64,000 nucleotides of DNA from Panonychus citri (GCF_014898815.1 NW_026515546.1:1412501-1476500), one strand, 5' to 3'. Numbered from the stretch's first letter, positions 21,991-32,364 are shown. Numbers and translations: made by a program. Notes: a model not told the origin generated them from the sequence alone.

Positions 21991-23215
21991 TTAGAAGATG
22001 TTTCCTTCAACGGTTTCTGGTTTCTTTTCATGATCGTTATTAAAATCGTCCATTTGAACAAATGATTCTGGATTTACACATGACAATCCATCCCAGTAAC
22101 TGCCCTCAGGGCATTCAGTGTATATTCCTTCGTTTACTTGTTCATTTTCGTTTGTTTCAACAATTTCTGGATTCGTTTCAAAAGATGATTGAGCTAATTG
22201 TTCATCATTTGAAAGTTCATATGGCTCATCAATGTGATGCGATTCGAAAGGTTCAACTTGTTCTGGTTGTGGTAATTGTTGTTCAATTATCGGCTCTTCT
22301 ACATGTTGATTTTGTTGTTCAGACTGTTCTTCATTCTGCCATGTCTGTTGACTGTAATCATGATCCGATTGTTGATTAGAACTATCAACCCATTCGGGCT
22401 CTTGGAACGAAGTGATTGAATCTTCTGGTTGATTTTCTGATTGATAATTATTCTCATCATTCGTCCAAGATCTAGACTCTAATGGTTCTTGTTCAATATT
22501 CACTTGCTCATTGGCGAAATAACCTTGATTCTGAGAATCCTGATAAACCTCAGGTTCGTCTTGAATCTCACTTGATTGAGCTTCAATATTCTCAGAAACT
22601 TCAGCAATTATCTCTCCTCTATCTGAACTTGAATCATCATATCCCTGGTTCCATTGTTGATACTCTTGATATCTTGATATTCTTGATAACTATTACTCTC
22701 TTCAATATCACCTCGATCTGTATCTTCATCTTTATCAATACTTTCTGGTATATAACCATCTTCGATATCGTTCAAAGGTCTAACATCCGAATCAACTGTA
22801 TCCAAATCATTTGAAGACGATCCATCATTTAGCCAAATGAGTGAAAATCCGAGAGACACAACGATTGCAATTATTATCAATTTGAATAACCAACTACCAG
22901 AAGAGTCTTCATCTTCTAAACTTGAATCATAAGCATCATCAGCTTCATCTCCACCATCATCCTCATCATCATCACTTTCAGGCTTCTTACTGATGACAAT
23001 TTTCCTTTCTTTGGTTCAACGATAATTTCCTCTTCAGGGATAACTCTAATTCCTTCAGCCCTATCACCACCACCACGACCTCTTCTTCTTCTCTTGCTTG
23101 ACCCATGTCCACCACCACCACCACCGATCGTTAAAATATCATCACTCAGATTCTTATTTTTACCCGATTTTCGTTGTCTCACATCAACATCACTAATTTC
23201 CAAATCTTCACCCAT
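21991..23215 (-). CDS. Acidic single-pass membrane protein (about 408 aa), broken by two 1-nt deletions
   Basis: From ATG 23215 (MGEDLEISDVDVRQRKS) the protein has a Gly run and a basic KRRRRGRGGG segment, then VEPK. One base later (23008-23014) the frame must change to reach ISKKPESDDDEDDGGDEADD and the membrane span KLIIIAIVVSLGFSLIW. A second change lies at about 22672 inside a tandem TATCAAGAR (Tyr-Gln-Glu) repeat. Beyond it a long Glu/Gln/Asn-rich domain runs to ECPEGSYWDGLSCVNPE and a stop at 21991. The span 23215-21991 is 1225 bases; two missing bases make it exactly divisible by three. I infer a type II topology with a basic cytoplasmic N-terminus and an acidic lumenal or extracellular domain. 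Family not recognised; the acidic-lumenal plan recalls junctin/aspartyl-hydroxylase-type proteins only in outline. Confidence 0.6.
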
Positions 23216-24528
23216 GTTATTACTAAATTTTGAAAAAAATCGCACAAAAATAAGATCACAAAATGAGGACACAAAACAGAAATGACGAAAAACACAGAAC
23301 TCAAATTCACATGGAAATCAATTGTAATCACAGTTACGATTATATGGAAACACTTTATGATATTGAAATGAAACAAGTATCGTAACGATTAAAATCAACA
23401 GAGTTTGATCATTAACAATCTAGAAAAAAGTAAAGAATCAAGTTATTTTTAAACCTTCTCGTTGGTAAAAATATATATTTAAATTCATCTTTTTATCCGT
23501 TTCCTCTTAACCATTTTCATCCTCATCTTTTGTTAGTTTCTAATCCCCTTTGAATTGTAGCCAAAACTTTCAATTCGTTGAATCCGTAGTTGAACAAATT
23601 AACATATCATTCAGTTTAATTATTATAATCAAATTAGATTGTCAACAAACACACATGATCATCTCATAATTTCTTATATCATCTTTCCACTTAATTTTAA
23701 TTGTTTATCTATTACGTTTAATATTTTCTTCTTCATATTAACTTAGCATAATTTACACTTTCTATTAACTCATTATGAGATAAGATTTTCTTCCATTGGT
23801 AATATAATGATATTGATTGAGTTTCAGGGTGATTATCATTTCAAAAAATGCTCAATATGATAGAATCTTATTCTAATATATCAATTCTTAGCTCTTTAGG
23901 GTTCGATTCGAAATTTAATTGCGATTTTTATTCTCAATATTCATCGAATTGTTTCTTCGAAGTTTATTTGGCTGAGTTACAATGATTAAAATTATTTGAT
24001 TCTTTTCAAGGTTCTCGTTTTGTTTTCTTTAGGAAAATAATTATGAGACATCTAATTAAAGATAAAGTATATTGTTATCATATTCAGATGATTAATAATA
24101 ACAATATACTCGAGTTTAAATTGAGCTTCCAACAATTGATGAATTTTGATGGCGTTTACTTGGATTAAACAGTTTTGTTTCTTTGAATAACTCTCGAACC
24201 ACCGAGACTATACCTTAGGGTTTTGTTTATATCTAAGGTCAAGGTCATTGAGGTCATTTTATGTATTTCGAAGACAAATTTAAACCTTTAAAAGATGCAG
24301 CTCTCTAAATTATACTGTGTCGTTTATGTCGATTCAACTTTAAAACTTTTACTTTCTCCAAATAATCAATTTGAACATGTTTCTAGTACAATCTGACTTT
24401 AAGTTTCACCTCGAATTTAAGATTGAACAGTTCGAAGTCCTCTCTAAATCATTCAATCGGTAGCACAAAGGATAGGGACGTAATCAACACTAGAGAATCT
24501 CGAAAGAGATTAAGATGGAAACGAAAGT
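23216..24528. other. No gene seen; intergenic
   Basis: AT-rich region between the 5' end of the minus-strand membrane-protein gene and the plus-strand SKA2-like gene, a divergent pair. No RNA gene found; a GGGTTCGATTCG at about 23900 was tested as a tRNA T-arm and rejected. Confidence 0.4.
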
Positions 24529-24542
24529 CCAATAGATGGCAG
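24529..24542 (+). promoter_or_regulatory. CTCF-like site CCAATAGATGGCAG
   Basis: The 14-mer fits the CTCF core CCASYAGRKGGCRS at 13 of 14 positions. It lies 148 bp upstream of the SKA2-like ATG. A 13/14-identical sequence (CCAACAGATGGCAG) lies at 32578-32591 on the minus strand upstream of FIGNL1. Confidence 0.4.
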
Positions 24543-24588
24543 GGTTTTGACAAATGTGAATTTCCCTTCGCAATCAGCTGATTGTTGG

Positions 24589-24596
24589 GGCGGGAA
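24589..24596 (+). promoter_or_regulatory. E2F-like core GGCGGGAA
   Basis: TTGGGGCGGGAAC at 24585-24597 contains the E2F/DP core, 94 bp upstream of the SKA2-like ATG. G/C-rich octamers are rare in this AT-rich DNA, and a cell-cycle promoter fits a kinetochore gene. Another GGCGGGAA at about 44765 is far from any gene. Confidence 0.45.
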
Positions 24597-24689
24597 CATT
24601 GGGTTTGCATGTTTTCATTGATCTTTTTAAATTGTTGTCAATTGTGTTCACTCATTTTTCAAGCAATTTGTTTAATTGGTTTTCTCATA

Positions 24690-25206
24690 ATGGCAAAAAG
24701 TGCGGAAACATTACAAGCAGTGGTAAGATAATTCATTCAATTTCTCAATTCATTCAGTCGCTCGTTTATCAATCGTTTGTTCATTTGTTTTGTTTTAATT
24801 AAATAGCTAAACAATTGTGACTGTAAATTGGAAAGCATAATAACCCAATTAGAATCAACTGCCTTGACAACGACTAATACATTGGATGAATCAACTATTC
24901 AGGTAAATAATTCATCTCAATTTGGTTCCAATATTCAATCATCCATCGGTTCTTTGTGGTTGTTTTCGCACTTCGCCTTCACTTTTTGTGTTCAAGTGTT
25001 TACCTTCAACAATTATCTTAATCTCTCTTTCATAGGACACACCTAATCCATTGCAACTCATGTCTCAGATTAAGGAAATTCGTTCAAGATTATCTTCAGC
25101 CAAGATGAGATTCAGTGAACTTCAACAGATCAAGAATACGATTAACATTGAACTGGGAAATAAATTGGAAACTTTAAAAGGCCAAATAACTTCAATTGTT
25201 AGCTGA
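24690..25206 (+). CDS. Small coiled-coil protein, SKA2-like, 99 aa, three exons
   Basis: Exons 24690-24722, 24807-24902 and 25036-25206 join in phase 0 through GT-AG introns of 84 and 133 nt. The protein begins MAKSAETLQAVLNNCDCKLE, is helical, then has NPLQLMSQIKEIRSR and a second helix ending at ITSIVS. The layout (N-terminal helix, Ser/Thr linker, NP-hydrophobic, IxxIxSR and a further coiled coil) resembles SKA2, the small subunit of the spindle-and-kinetochore-associated complex that helps hold microtubules in mitosis. Human SKA2 has NPVTLLKELSVIKSR at the same place. An E2F core 94 bp upstream supports a cell-cycle role. It converges with EPRS (107 bp between the stops). Another small coiled-coil family is possible; the gene model is more certain than the name. 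Confidence 0.6.
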
Positions 25207-25331
25207 TTACATTTATTACTATGAAGTTCCCGAAATAAAGAGTTTGAAATAAGAGCTACTTGAAAATATATTTTTTAATTCGGTTCATAGTTTTTGAAAT
25301 TTGATTTATAAATTATGTTGCGTATAAGTTT

Positions 25332-28300
25332 TTAATATGATCTTCCAAAAAGAGTGTAAAATTGTGGTTTCCTTTACAATGAGGATTAATGCATTTCATT
25401 GAGACATCAATTTCCTTGGGCTGATCGAAAGGTATACAAAGTGATTTGGCTCCCATTAAAGGTCCACTAGAATCACTTTGATCAACTTTAGAGCTGTTCT
25501 TTTTAATTGTTTCCTCGCAAACTGGTTCACCGCAAAATGGAGCAATCAACAAACACTTTTCGTCTAATTTACTGAGAAAAGATTCCCATTCAGTTACCAC
25601 AGCTAAATGATCATCTCGATTCTTCTTGGCTGCTTCGAACAGATTTGTGTGCATATCATTTAGCAATTTACTAATTTCTTTAGTAGCATTGTCTAAATTG
25701 AAAGTAACTTTATCACCAGTATCTCGACGAGCGACAACAAACTGTTTCTTGACCAAGTCTTTGGGACCTAATTCAATTCTAATTGGAACTCCTTTCAATT
25801 CCCAATGATTGAATTTCCATCCAGGCGAATAATGTTCGTTAAGGTCACATTTTGATCTAATTTTGGCTGAAACAAGCAACGAGTTTAATTTATTACATTC
25901 GTCCATCAGTTTACTTTTATCTTCTTCGCTTGTTGTCGCTGTGATTCCACAAGGCACAATTACTACTTGATATGGAGCAATATTAGGAGGTAAGACGAGC
26001 CCTTTATCATCCGAATGAACCATAATCATCACTCCGATTGATCGAGTTGTAAGGCCCCATGAATTTTGATAAGCGTATCGCTTTTTACCGGCTTCATTTG
26101 GATCTTCGAATATAATTTCGAACATTTTACTGAAATTCTGACCCAAATGATGAGAAGTCGCTGCTTGGATTCCTCGACCATTAGATCCAATGTATCCTTC
26201 GATAGTTGTAGTGAAATCGCCACCAGCAAACTTTTCCTTCTCTGTTTTCTTTCCCTTAATCACCGGAACTGCGAGAAGATGTTCATATACTGATGTATAT
26301 AAATCGAGAACTTGATGAACTTCCTTAACTGCGTCTTCTTTTTCCGCATGAGCTGTGTGACCTTCTTGCCATAAGAATTCACGAGTTCGTAAGAAAGGAG
26401 TTGGATTCTTGAATTCCCATCGAACTACATTACACCATTGGTTCACTTTGATTGGTAAACTACGATGAGATTGACACCATTTGGCAAACGAGGGATACAT
26501 GACAGTTTCTGATGTTGGACGGATGGCAATTGGTTCGGCTAACTCGGATTGTCCTGATTTGGTTACCCAGGCCACTTCAGGGGCAAAATCCTCAATATGA
26601 GTTTTCTCCTTTTCCAAAGCCGATTGAGAGACAAACATTGGAAAGTAAACATTTTCCACTCCAAGAGATTTGATTCCATCGTCTAAATATTTCTGAATCA
26701 TTTCCCAAATCGCAAATGCCCAAGGACGTAAAATGTAACATCCACTGACATCATAATATTCAATCATTTCTGATTTAGTAATTACTTCAGTGTACCAATC
26801 GGCCAGATTTTCATTCTTTCCAACTTCGATTCCAAGTCGAGATTGTTTCTTGGATCCACCAACATTTGATTTATCTTCCGTTTTGACAGTTTCTTTCTTA
26901 GGTGCACACTTTTTATTTTCTTTTAAAGTCTTTTGTTTACTCTCATTTTTATTTGTTTGATTCTTGGTTGGTGCCGGTGTTGGTTTTGACTCTGTTTTCA
27001 ATTCGAGTAGCGATTTCACATTATCTTCGATCTTTTGTTTATCTGATTTTTCAGATTTCGATTCAGATTTTGGTGGTGGAGGAGAAACATAATCTTCTCC
27101 CGTGATTGATCTGAATCTCTCTTTCATCAATACTAAAATTTTTAGATTTTCTTGGATAATCTTCTTATCCGAATTAGCAGATTTTAGTTGACGGATATTC
27201 TCACCAATCACTTCAAGCGCTTGAAGGACACTACCGAGTTCACTTGATGGATCAATTTCATCGTAATTCTTATGAAGCTTTTCCACTCCTTTTTCGGTAC
27301 TTTCATTTTTTTTACTCTTTCCTTTTGGAACATCTTGACCTAATTTAGCACTTTCTTCCCGGATCTTCTTCTTCCATTTTTGTATACCCAACGGGTAAAT
27401 ATTAAGATCGGTGGTTCCATCGGGAATCGAGATTAATTGAGTCGGTTTCGCTTTACCAATATGAGGAATAGTCTTCTCATCATATTCACTATCAACGATG
27501 AAATATCCTCGCTTCAAGAATTGGAATATTTTTCCTTTCTTTTGCTCGGATAAAAATGTATCAGAAACTAGGAAATCAACAATTCTGACATTATCTTTGT
27601 TGATAAAATCTTTGAAGTCATCGTCTTTTCCCAAACATGATTTTATCAAAAGATGTTCATAGTAAATGAACTTTGCTCTCACATGACTTTCTCCTTTAAG
27701 CCAAGCGATTTTCAATGTTTTCTTAAAGTCTTTGTCTCCCAATACCAATTTACCATCAATAGAAATGACCTTTCCTGTAGCATCTTTTGTAATTTTGGAA
27801 ACAATTACGTTACCCCAACCCATCAGCGTTACTTTATCACCTTCTTTCATTTGTTGACCATCAATTTGTTCAATGAGTATCTTTGGTCCAACCGAGACTT
27901 TGAGTGCTGGTAAATCAGTTCTCTTAGGATGAGCCGGCATTTCAATTGTTCCATCGACACAATCTAAATTCAATGTGACACAATCTTTTTCTTCAATGGC
28001 CATTAGACGAATACAAGTAGCATCGAGAATCTTTCTATTGAAACTCCAAATCTTATCCCAGTCCATAAACACCACTGATCGAGAAGATCCTTGGGCGATG
28101 ATGAATTGTTTCAATCCTTCAACAGTTAATCCATGACGAAGGATACCTCGAACTGTTGGCATTCGAGGGTCATCCCAACCATCAACGATTCCTTGATCCA
28201 CAAACCAAGTTAACTTTCTCTTGGATAAAACAGTATTCATCATATTTAAACGCGCATATGAGACAATATAAACTTCTCTTAGTCCCATCGCTTTAATGAA

Positions 28301-28990
28301 CCAAGCAAATTGTTCATCTCGATCCTCATATTCAGTTGTTCGTAGTGCATGAGTCACACCTTCTAAACTGTCCACAATTGGACAAGCGAAATCATAAGTA
28401 GGATAAACTTTGTATTTGTCACCGGTCTTGGGATGAGCCATTTCTTTGCACCGGTAGATTGTTGGATCTCTCATACAACCGTTGTTGGAATTCATGTCAA
28501 TCTTTGCTCGGACACAACACTTTTTACCAATTTCACTTCCTTTCTTCATCTCGTTCCACAGGTTTAGATTAACATCTACACTGTTGTTGCGATTCTTTGA
28601 CTCGGTTCTTGTCTCTCTCTCACTTTTCATCACATCAGCCGGTGTGTCATCCACAAAAGCCAATCCTCTCTTGATTAGGTCTTCACACTTAACCATCATC
28701 ACCTCAAAATGATCCGAGGTATGGGAACGGATGTCAGGCTGGATTTCCAACAGTTGAACATCTTCCCTGATCACTTGCTCGAAATCCTCTTTCTCTTTCT
28801 CAGGATTTGTGTCGTCAAATCGGAAAACCAATTTACCTTTATTAGCCAATTGGTAACGTTGATTAAGAAGAGCAGCTTTTGCATGACCGATGTGAAGATA
28901 ACCACTCGCCTCAGGAGGAAATCTAACAACAATTTCATCCACATTTCCTGGTAAATCAGTATATTTACCTTCGTCTTTATTATCTGACAT
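25332..28990 (-). CDS. EPRS1: Bifunctional glutamyl/prolyl-tRNA synthetase (EPRS), intronless, no GST-like N-terminus
   Basis: The enzyme charges tRNA-Glu and tRNA-Pro and is a cytosolic component of the animal multisynthetase complex. From ATG 28990 (MSDNKDEGKYTDLPG; the upstream frame has only TTG) there are about 1220 aa in one exon. Class I GluRS carries HIGH at residues 33-36 and LSKRK near 255. A single WHEP-like helical repeat lies near 593-633, then a Lys/Ser/Pro-rich linker, then class II ProRS from about 719 (motif 2 around WEFKNPTPFLRTREF). A C-terminal zinc-type module contains MGAKSLCIPF. Animal EPRS is usually 1500-1700 aa with an N-terminal GST-like domain and 3-6 WHEP repeats; here both are reduced. 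The frame as given ends at 25313 with LEDHIKNLYAT. One missing T in the run 25358-25361 would instead give the conserved ending YTLFGRSY with a stop at 25332. Confidence 0.95.
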
Positions 28991-29280
28991 CGCAATTATA
29001 TCAACAAATTTACATTCGAAAAACAAATTTTGATTTTCTGGGAAAACAGAAAAGTAAATTTAAAATTGAATTTTTAAAATTCACTTGACACGTGAATAGA
29101 ACAATCGATTAATCGATAGTATCGATTATCAATAATCACATGGATTCTCAACACATGTTGAGAGTCACATTTGTTTTCATTTTTAGTTTGAATTGATTAC
29201 GTTTTTTAATTGTGATTTAATTTTATAGTTTTGTTTGTTTTTTGTTTTGTTTTATTGTCCAATTAGTTTGGTAGATTGTC
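28991..29280. promoter_or_regulatory. Bidirectional EPRS-GAR1 promoter with three ATCGAT motifs
   Basis: Only 290 bp separate the two divergent start codons. ATCGAT occurs at 29104, 29112 and 29121, within 23 bp, in a context (ATCGATA, TATCGAT) close to the DREF element TATCGATA that drives growth and replication genes in Drosophila. ACATGTTGAGAG palindromic sequence follows at about 29152. No TATA box is obvious for either gene. Confidence 0.5.
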
Positions 29281-30075
29281 ATGGGCTTTGGACGAGGAGG
29301 TGGTGGAGGTTTTGGTCGCGGTGGCGGAGGTGGTGGGGGTCGTGGGGGCGGTCGAGGTGGAGGAAGAGGAGGTAGAGGTGGATTCGGTCGGGACAGACCG
29401 AATTACGATGAACCACCGGCCTCCGTTCAAGAATTTGGTATTTATTCTCATCCTTGTCAATCACAATTGGTTGTTAAAGCGAATTCAGAAGGTGTTCCTT
29501 ATTTCAATGCACCAATTTATTTAGAGAATAAAGAAATCATTGGTAAAGTTGATGAAATTTTTGGTTCGATTAAAGAATATGTAAGTTTTTTTCTATTTTC
29601 TTGTTTTTTATTCTTTCCTTCAAAGGCTAATCTAATGTTCTAATCTTTTTTTCTTCTTCGATAGTTTGTCTCTGTAAATCTTACTGATAAATTCAAAGCC
29701 AACTCATTTCCACTCAACTCTAAAGTATTTATTGATCCCAATAAGCTTTTACCATTAGAGAAATTTTTGCCTAAACCACCGGATAACAAAATCTTCAAGA
29801 AAAAGAAAGCAGCTGGTGGAGGTGGTGGTGGAGGCCGTGGGGGCGGTGGATTTGGTCGAGGAGGTGGACGAGGTGGTTTTGGACGTGGTGGTGGTGGTTC
29901 GGGATTCGGTAGAGGTGGTGGTGGCGGTGGTTTCAGAGGCCGCGGGGGAGGTGGAGGAGGAGGTGGTGGTTTTGGCCGTGGAGGCGGCGGCGGTGGTGGT
30001 TTCGGACGAGGTGGCGGAGGTTTCGGTGGCAGAGGAGGAGGCGGAGGAAGAGGCGGAGGAAGAGGAAGATATTAG
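29281..30075 (+). CDS. GAR1: H/ACA ribonucleoprotein subunit GAR1, 236 aa, two exons
   Basis: GAR1 is one of four core proteins of H/ACA snoRNPs and scaRNPs, which guide pseudouridylation of rRNA and snRNA in the nucleolus and Cajal bodies. Exons 29281-29580 and 29665-30075 join in phase 0 through an 84-nt intron (GTAAGT...ATAG). The protein has an N-terminal Gly-Arg-rich domain (about residues 3-38), the conserved core (VQEFGIYSHPCQSQLVVKAN, NKEIIGKVDEIFG, then KANSFPLNSKVFIDPNKLLP) and a long C-terminal GAR domain from about 150 to the end. This three-part layout is diagnostic. AATAAA at about 30340 may be its polyA signal. It is divergent from EPRS and convergent with the U6atac gene. Confidence 0.96.
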
Positions 30076-30390
30076 TAATTCATATTTATCAAATACTTTC
30101 CATTCCTACAAAAACCTCTTGGAAATCCAATTCATCTTCACAAAACACATAAACAAATTCTTCTAAATCAATGTTCGCCATTTTCTCCATCCATCCCAAG
30201 CCCGTTAATCTAAAACTATTCACCAAGATCAATTATCTCTCCATCAATTGACTAATTTAATAATTTGGAGACAAAAATGAAAAAGAACAAATTGATTTTG
30301 TAATATATTGAATGTATATTTTCAAATATGACAAAAGAAAATAAAACATTGATTAATTGAACTTTCGGCATTCGAACTCGAAAAAAAAAA

Positions 30391-30497
30391 TTGTGCCTTT
30401 GAGGTCTGCGAAGTAAGCAGAATGCCTTCCCCAAAGGTCTTGTGTGTTCCGTCCTTGTCAAGGGGATTTGCTAAACATCTCTCCTTTCATACGACAC
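30391..30497 (-). ncRNA. U6atac: U6atac snRNA of the minor (U12-type) spliceosome
   Basis: The minus strand from 30497 reads GTGTCGTATGAAAGGAGAGA, matching the start of metazoan U6atac. AAAGGAGAGA is the part that pairs with U12-type 5' splice sites and U4atac. It is followed by CCCCTTGACAAGGA, the U12-pairing and intramolecular-stem segment. The 3' stem-loop follows as TCTGC-TTACTTC-GCAGA, sharing the TACTTCG loop region of human U6atac, and the gene ends in ten T residues (30390-30381), a Pol III terminator. TTATATAAA at 30528-30520 is a TATA box 23-31 bp upstream, as in type 3 Pol III snRNA promoters. Length 107 nt is slightly shorter than human. A plus-strand open frame across it is spurious. 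Confidence 0.93.
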
Positions 30498-30519
30498 AGC
30501 TGATCGAAAACTCTCTCAC

Positions 30520-30528
30520 TTTATATAA
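30520..30528 (-). promoter_or_regulatory. TATA box of the U6atac Pol III promoter
   Basis: TTATATAAA on the minus strand, 23-31 bases upstream of the inferred first nucleotide (30497). A TATA box at this distance specifies Pol III at snRNA promoters. The proximal sequence element would lie about 20-40 bp further upstream (30545-30570) but I do not know this organism's consensus. Confidence 0.7.
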
Positions 30529-30569
30529 TCGTGATTCTTATGAGACTTTTTATCTACAGGCGAATAGTT

Positions 30570-30984
30570 TATCTAATCATTTCCAGTTAATTGCGAACAT
30601 TTTAATTTGCGATTGTTTCTTTTTATCATTTGAATCAGTTGGTAGAATAGATTTTTCTGTTTTTCAAATCGATAATTGTCTCAATTTAAACAATTTTTGT
30701 CATGTAAATTGGAAAATTTCATAAGTTCAATGTTGACTTTTAGTTTGGTTTGTTTTGATTGCAGTTGAGTATTTGATTTGTTACTGCATCTGATTTTGTT
30801 TTATTGTTAAATGTATTCGAGAAAAATATAAATTGTGTATACAATAATTTGCTTATTTTTTGCCATGGGAATATACAAATGATTTAAACTGATTGAAAAA
30901 TAAAATTGATAAGAATTTGGATCAACTTTTGCTTCATTTTCTTGGTAAGATGATGTTTATGTTTATGTTGTTGTTTGTCGATTT
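30570..30984. other. No gene seen; spacer between U6atac and FIGNL1
   Basis: Upstream region of the U6atac gene and 3' flank of FIGNL1. Nothing else recognised. Confidence 0.4.
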
Positions 30985-32364
30985 TCAGTCTTCATCATCT
31001 TCATCACTATAATCTTTTTTACGTCCAAATTGTTTATTCCATTGGATGTAATTGTGTAAATCGGATGGAGCTACGGTTGCTTTAACTGTATCCAAAGCGG
31101 CGGTGAAATCTACATATGTGATGGGAGGTAGTGATTCTTTCGTGTCATATTTGTCCAAATCTGGCATCACTCGTCTAATTGGACCATAAGCCGCTTCTCG
31201 ACATAAGCAGCAAATATCTGCACCGGAATAACCTTTAGTCTGTTGACAAAGTTCATTAAAATCTTTTTCATCTAATGTATGTTTTTCCGAAGATATTAAT
31301 CGTTTGATTAGATCTCTACGAGCTTGTTTATTGGGAAGGGGAATGTAAAGTCTACTGTTGAATCGCCGCCTTGCAGCTTCATCTAATTCATGAGGTCGAT
31401 TAGTGGCACCGACAACAAGTAGACTTTCCTCATGGTCAGTGGTAAGGCCATCAAATTGAACAAGAAACTCGGTTTTCAATCTACGAGAAGATTCATGTTC
31501 AGAGTCATTTCGCTGAGTTAAAAGTGAATCTATTTCATCGATAAATATTACAGATGGAGCTTTAATCCTCGCAATGGCAAATAAAGCTCGAACCATTTTT
31601 TCACCTTCTCCAATCCATTTGGAAGTTAAAGATGAAGCAGAGATGGAGAAAAAAGTTGATCGAGATTGACTGGCAATACATTTACCAATCAGAGTTTTTC
31701 CAGTACCTGGAGGTCCAAATAATAAAATACCTTTTGAAGGAGCTCTAAGTCCAACGAAAAGTTGAGGTTTTAACAATGGTAAAATTACAATCTCTCGGAT
31801 ACTCTCCTTGGCAGTTTTAAGTCCAGCAATATCTTTCCAATCAACACCTTGTCCATCGGTTTTCTCAATAATTTCATTCAAAATTCTGTCGACAATCTTG
31901 GCATCCAAATTTTTCGCCTTCTGATGTTGAAGTATCTCTATTACCTCATTGGACACTTTACCTTCACCTTCATCATCACATGCGTTAGTTGGCTTTTGAG
32001 AGCTGATAATCTTTGAAGAATTTGATCCTAAAGCCTTTTTACATGGTTGAACAAAGGGTTTCACAACTGCAGGTTTTTTGACTATTTGAGTTTCAATCTC
32101 TGGTTTAGATTCCAATTGATGATTAGTATCAGGTTTAACAACACGAGGAACAACAACAATATCAATATCTTCATCTGATTCATCAGCTCGATTCCTTTTA
32201 TTGTTATTACTATAATTGTTGTTCGATTTCTTATTATAAATTGGATGATTAGTCCAACCACCAGGATTTTTCTTCTGCTTGTGAATGTGAGCCAACATTT
32301 CCCTCGCAGTATAAAAACCCTTGTTAGGATTATTATTCTTCTCCATTAATGGTTTTCCCGACAT
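30985..32364 (-). CDS. FIGNL1: Fidgetin-like 1 AAA+ ATPase (short form), 459 aa, intronless
   Basis: FIGNL1 is a meiotic-clade AAA ATPase that dismantles RAD51 filaments during homologous recombination. From ATG 32364 (MSGKPLMEKNNNPNK; the upstream in-frame extension starts only at TTG) the protein has FYTA at residues 17-20, matching the FxxA RAD51-binding motif of FIGNL1 (FKTA in human). FVQP at 104-107 resembles the FVPP motif. The AAA module has Walker A GPPGTGKT (217-224), Walker B VIFIDEID (272-279), sensor 1 GATNRP, arginine fingers in EAARRRF, and a C-terminal Vps4-type helix ending near WNKQFG. Human FIGNL1 is about 674 aa, so the roughly 280-residue N-terminal half before FxxA is absent. 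SQSxxTFFSISASSLTSKW and EHESSRR favour FIGNL1 over spastin or katanin. It lies downstream of MCM7 on the same strand, with 506 bp between them. Confidence 0.93.
   Translation of the reverse strand: MSGKPLMEKNNNPNKGFYTAREMLAHIHKQKKNPGGWTNHPIYNKKSNNNYSNNNKRNRADESDEDIDIVVVPRVVKPDTNHQLESKPEIETQIVKKPAVVKPFVQPCKKALGSNSSKIISSQKPTNACDDEGEGKVSNEVIEILQHQKAKNLDAKIVDRILNEIIEKTDGQGVDWKDIAGLKTAKESIREIVILPLLKPQLFVGLRAPSKGILLFGPPGTGKTLIGKCIASQSRSTFFSISASSLTSKWIGEGEKMVRALFAIARIKAPSVIFIDEIDSLLTQRNDSEHESSRRLKTEFLVQFDGLTTDHEESLLVVGATNRPHELDEAARRRFNSRLYIPLPNKQARRDLIKRLISSEKHTLDEKDFNELCQQTKGYSGADICCLCREAAYGPIRRVMPDLDKYDTKESLPPITYVDFTAALDTVKATVAPSDLHNYIQWNKQFGRKKDYSDEDDED

Noticed and set aside
23890..23920. GGGTTCGATTCG as the T-arm of a tRNA
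   Set aside because: No A-box, anticodon arm or acceptor stem could be found at the required distances.
28482..28954. Plus-strand frames opposite EPRS
   Set aside because: Antisense shadows of a conserved coding exon.
29263..29524. Overlapping open frames on both strands across the 5' GAR1 exon
   Set aside because: They arise from Gly/Arg codon repeats (GGN, CGN). Only the plus-strand GAR1 frame has a family core and valid splice sites.
30361..30380. TTCGAACTCGAA as part of a tRNA on the minus strand
   Set aside because: It lies beyond the T-run terminator of U6atac and has no tRNA fold around it.
30422..30724. Plus-strand 100-aa open frame
   Set aside because: It overlaps the U6atac gene and its promoter in the opposite sense and has no protein-like conservation.
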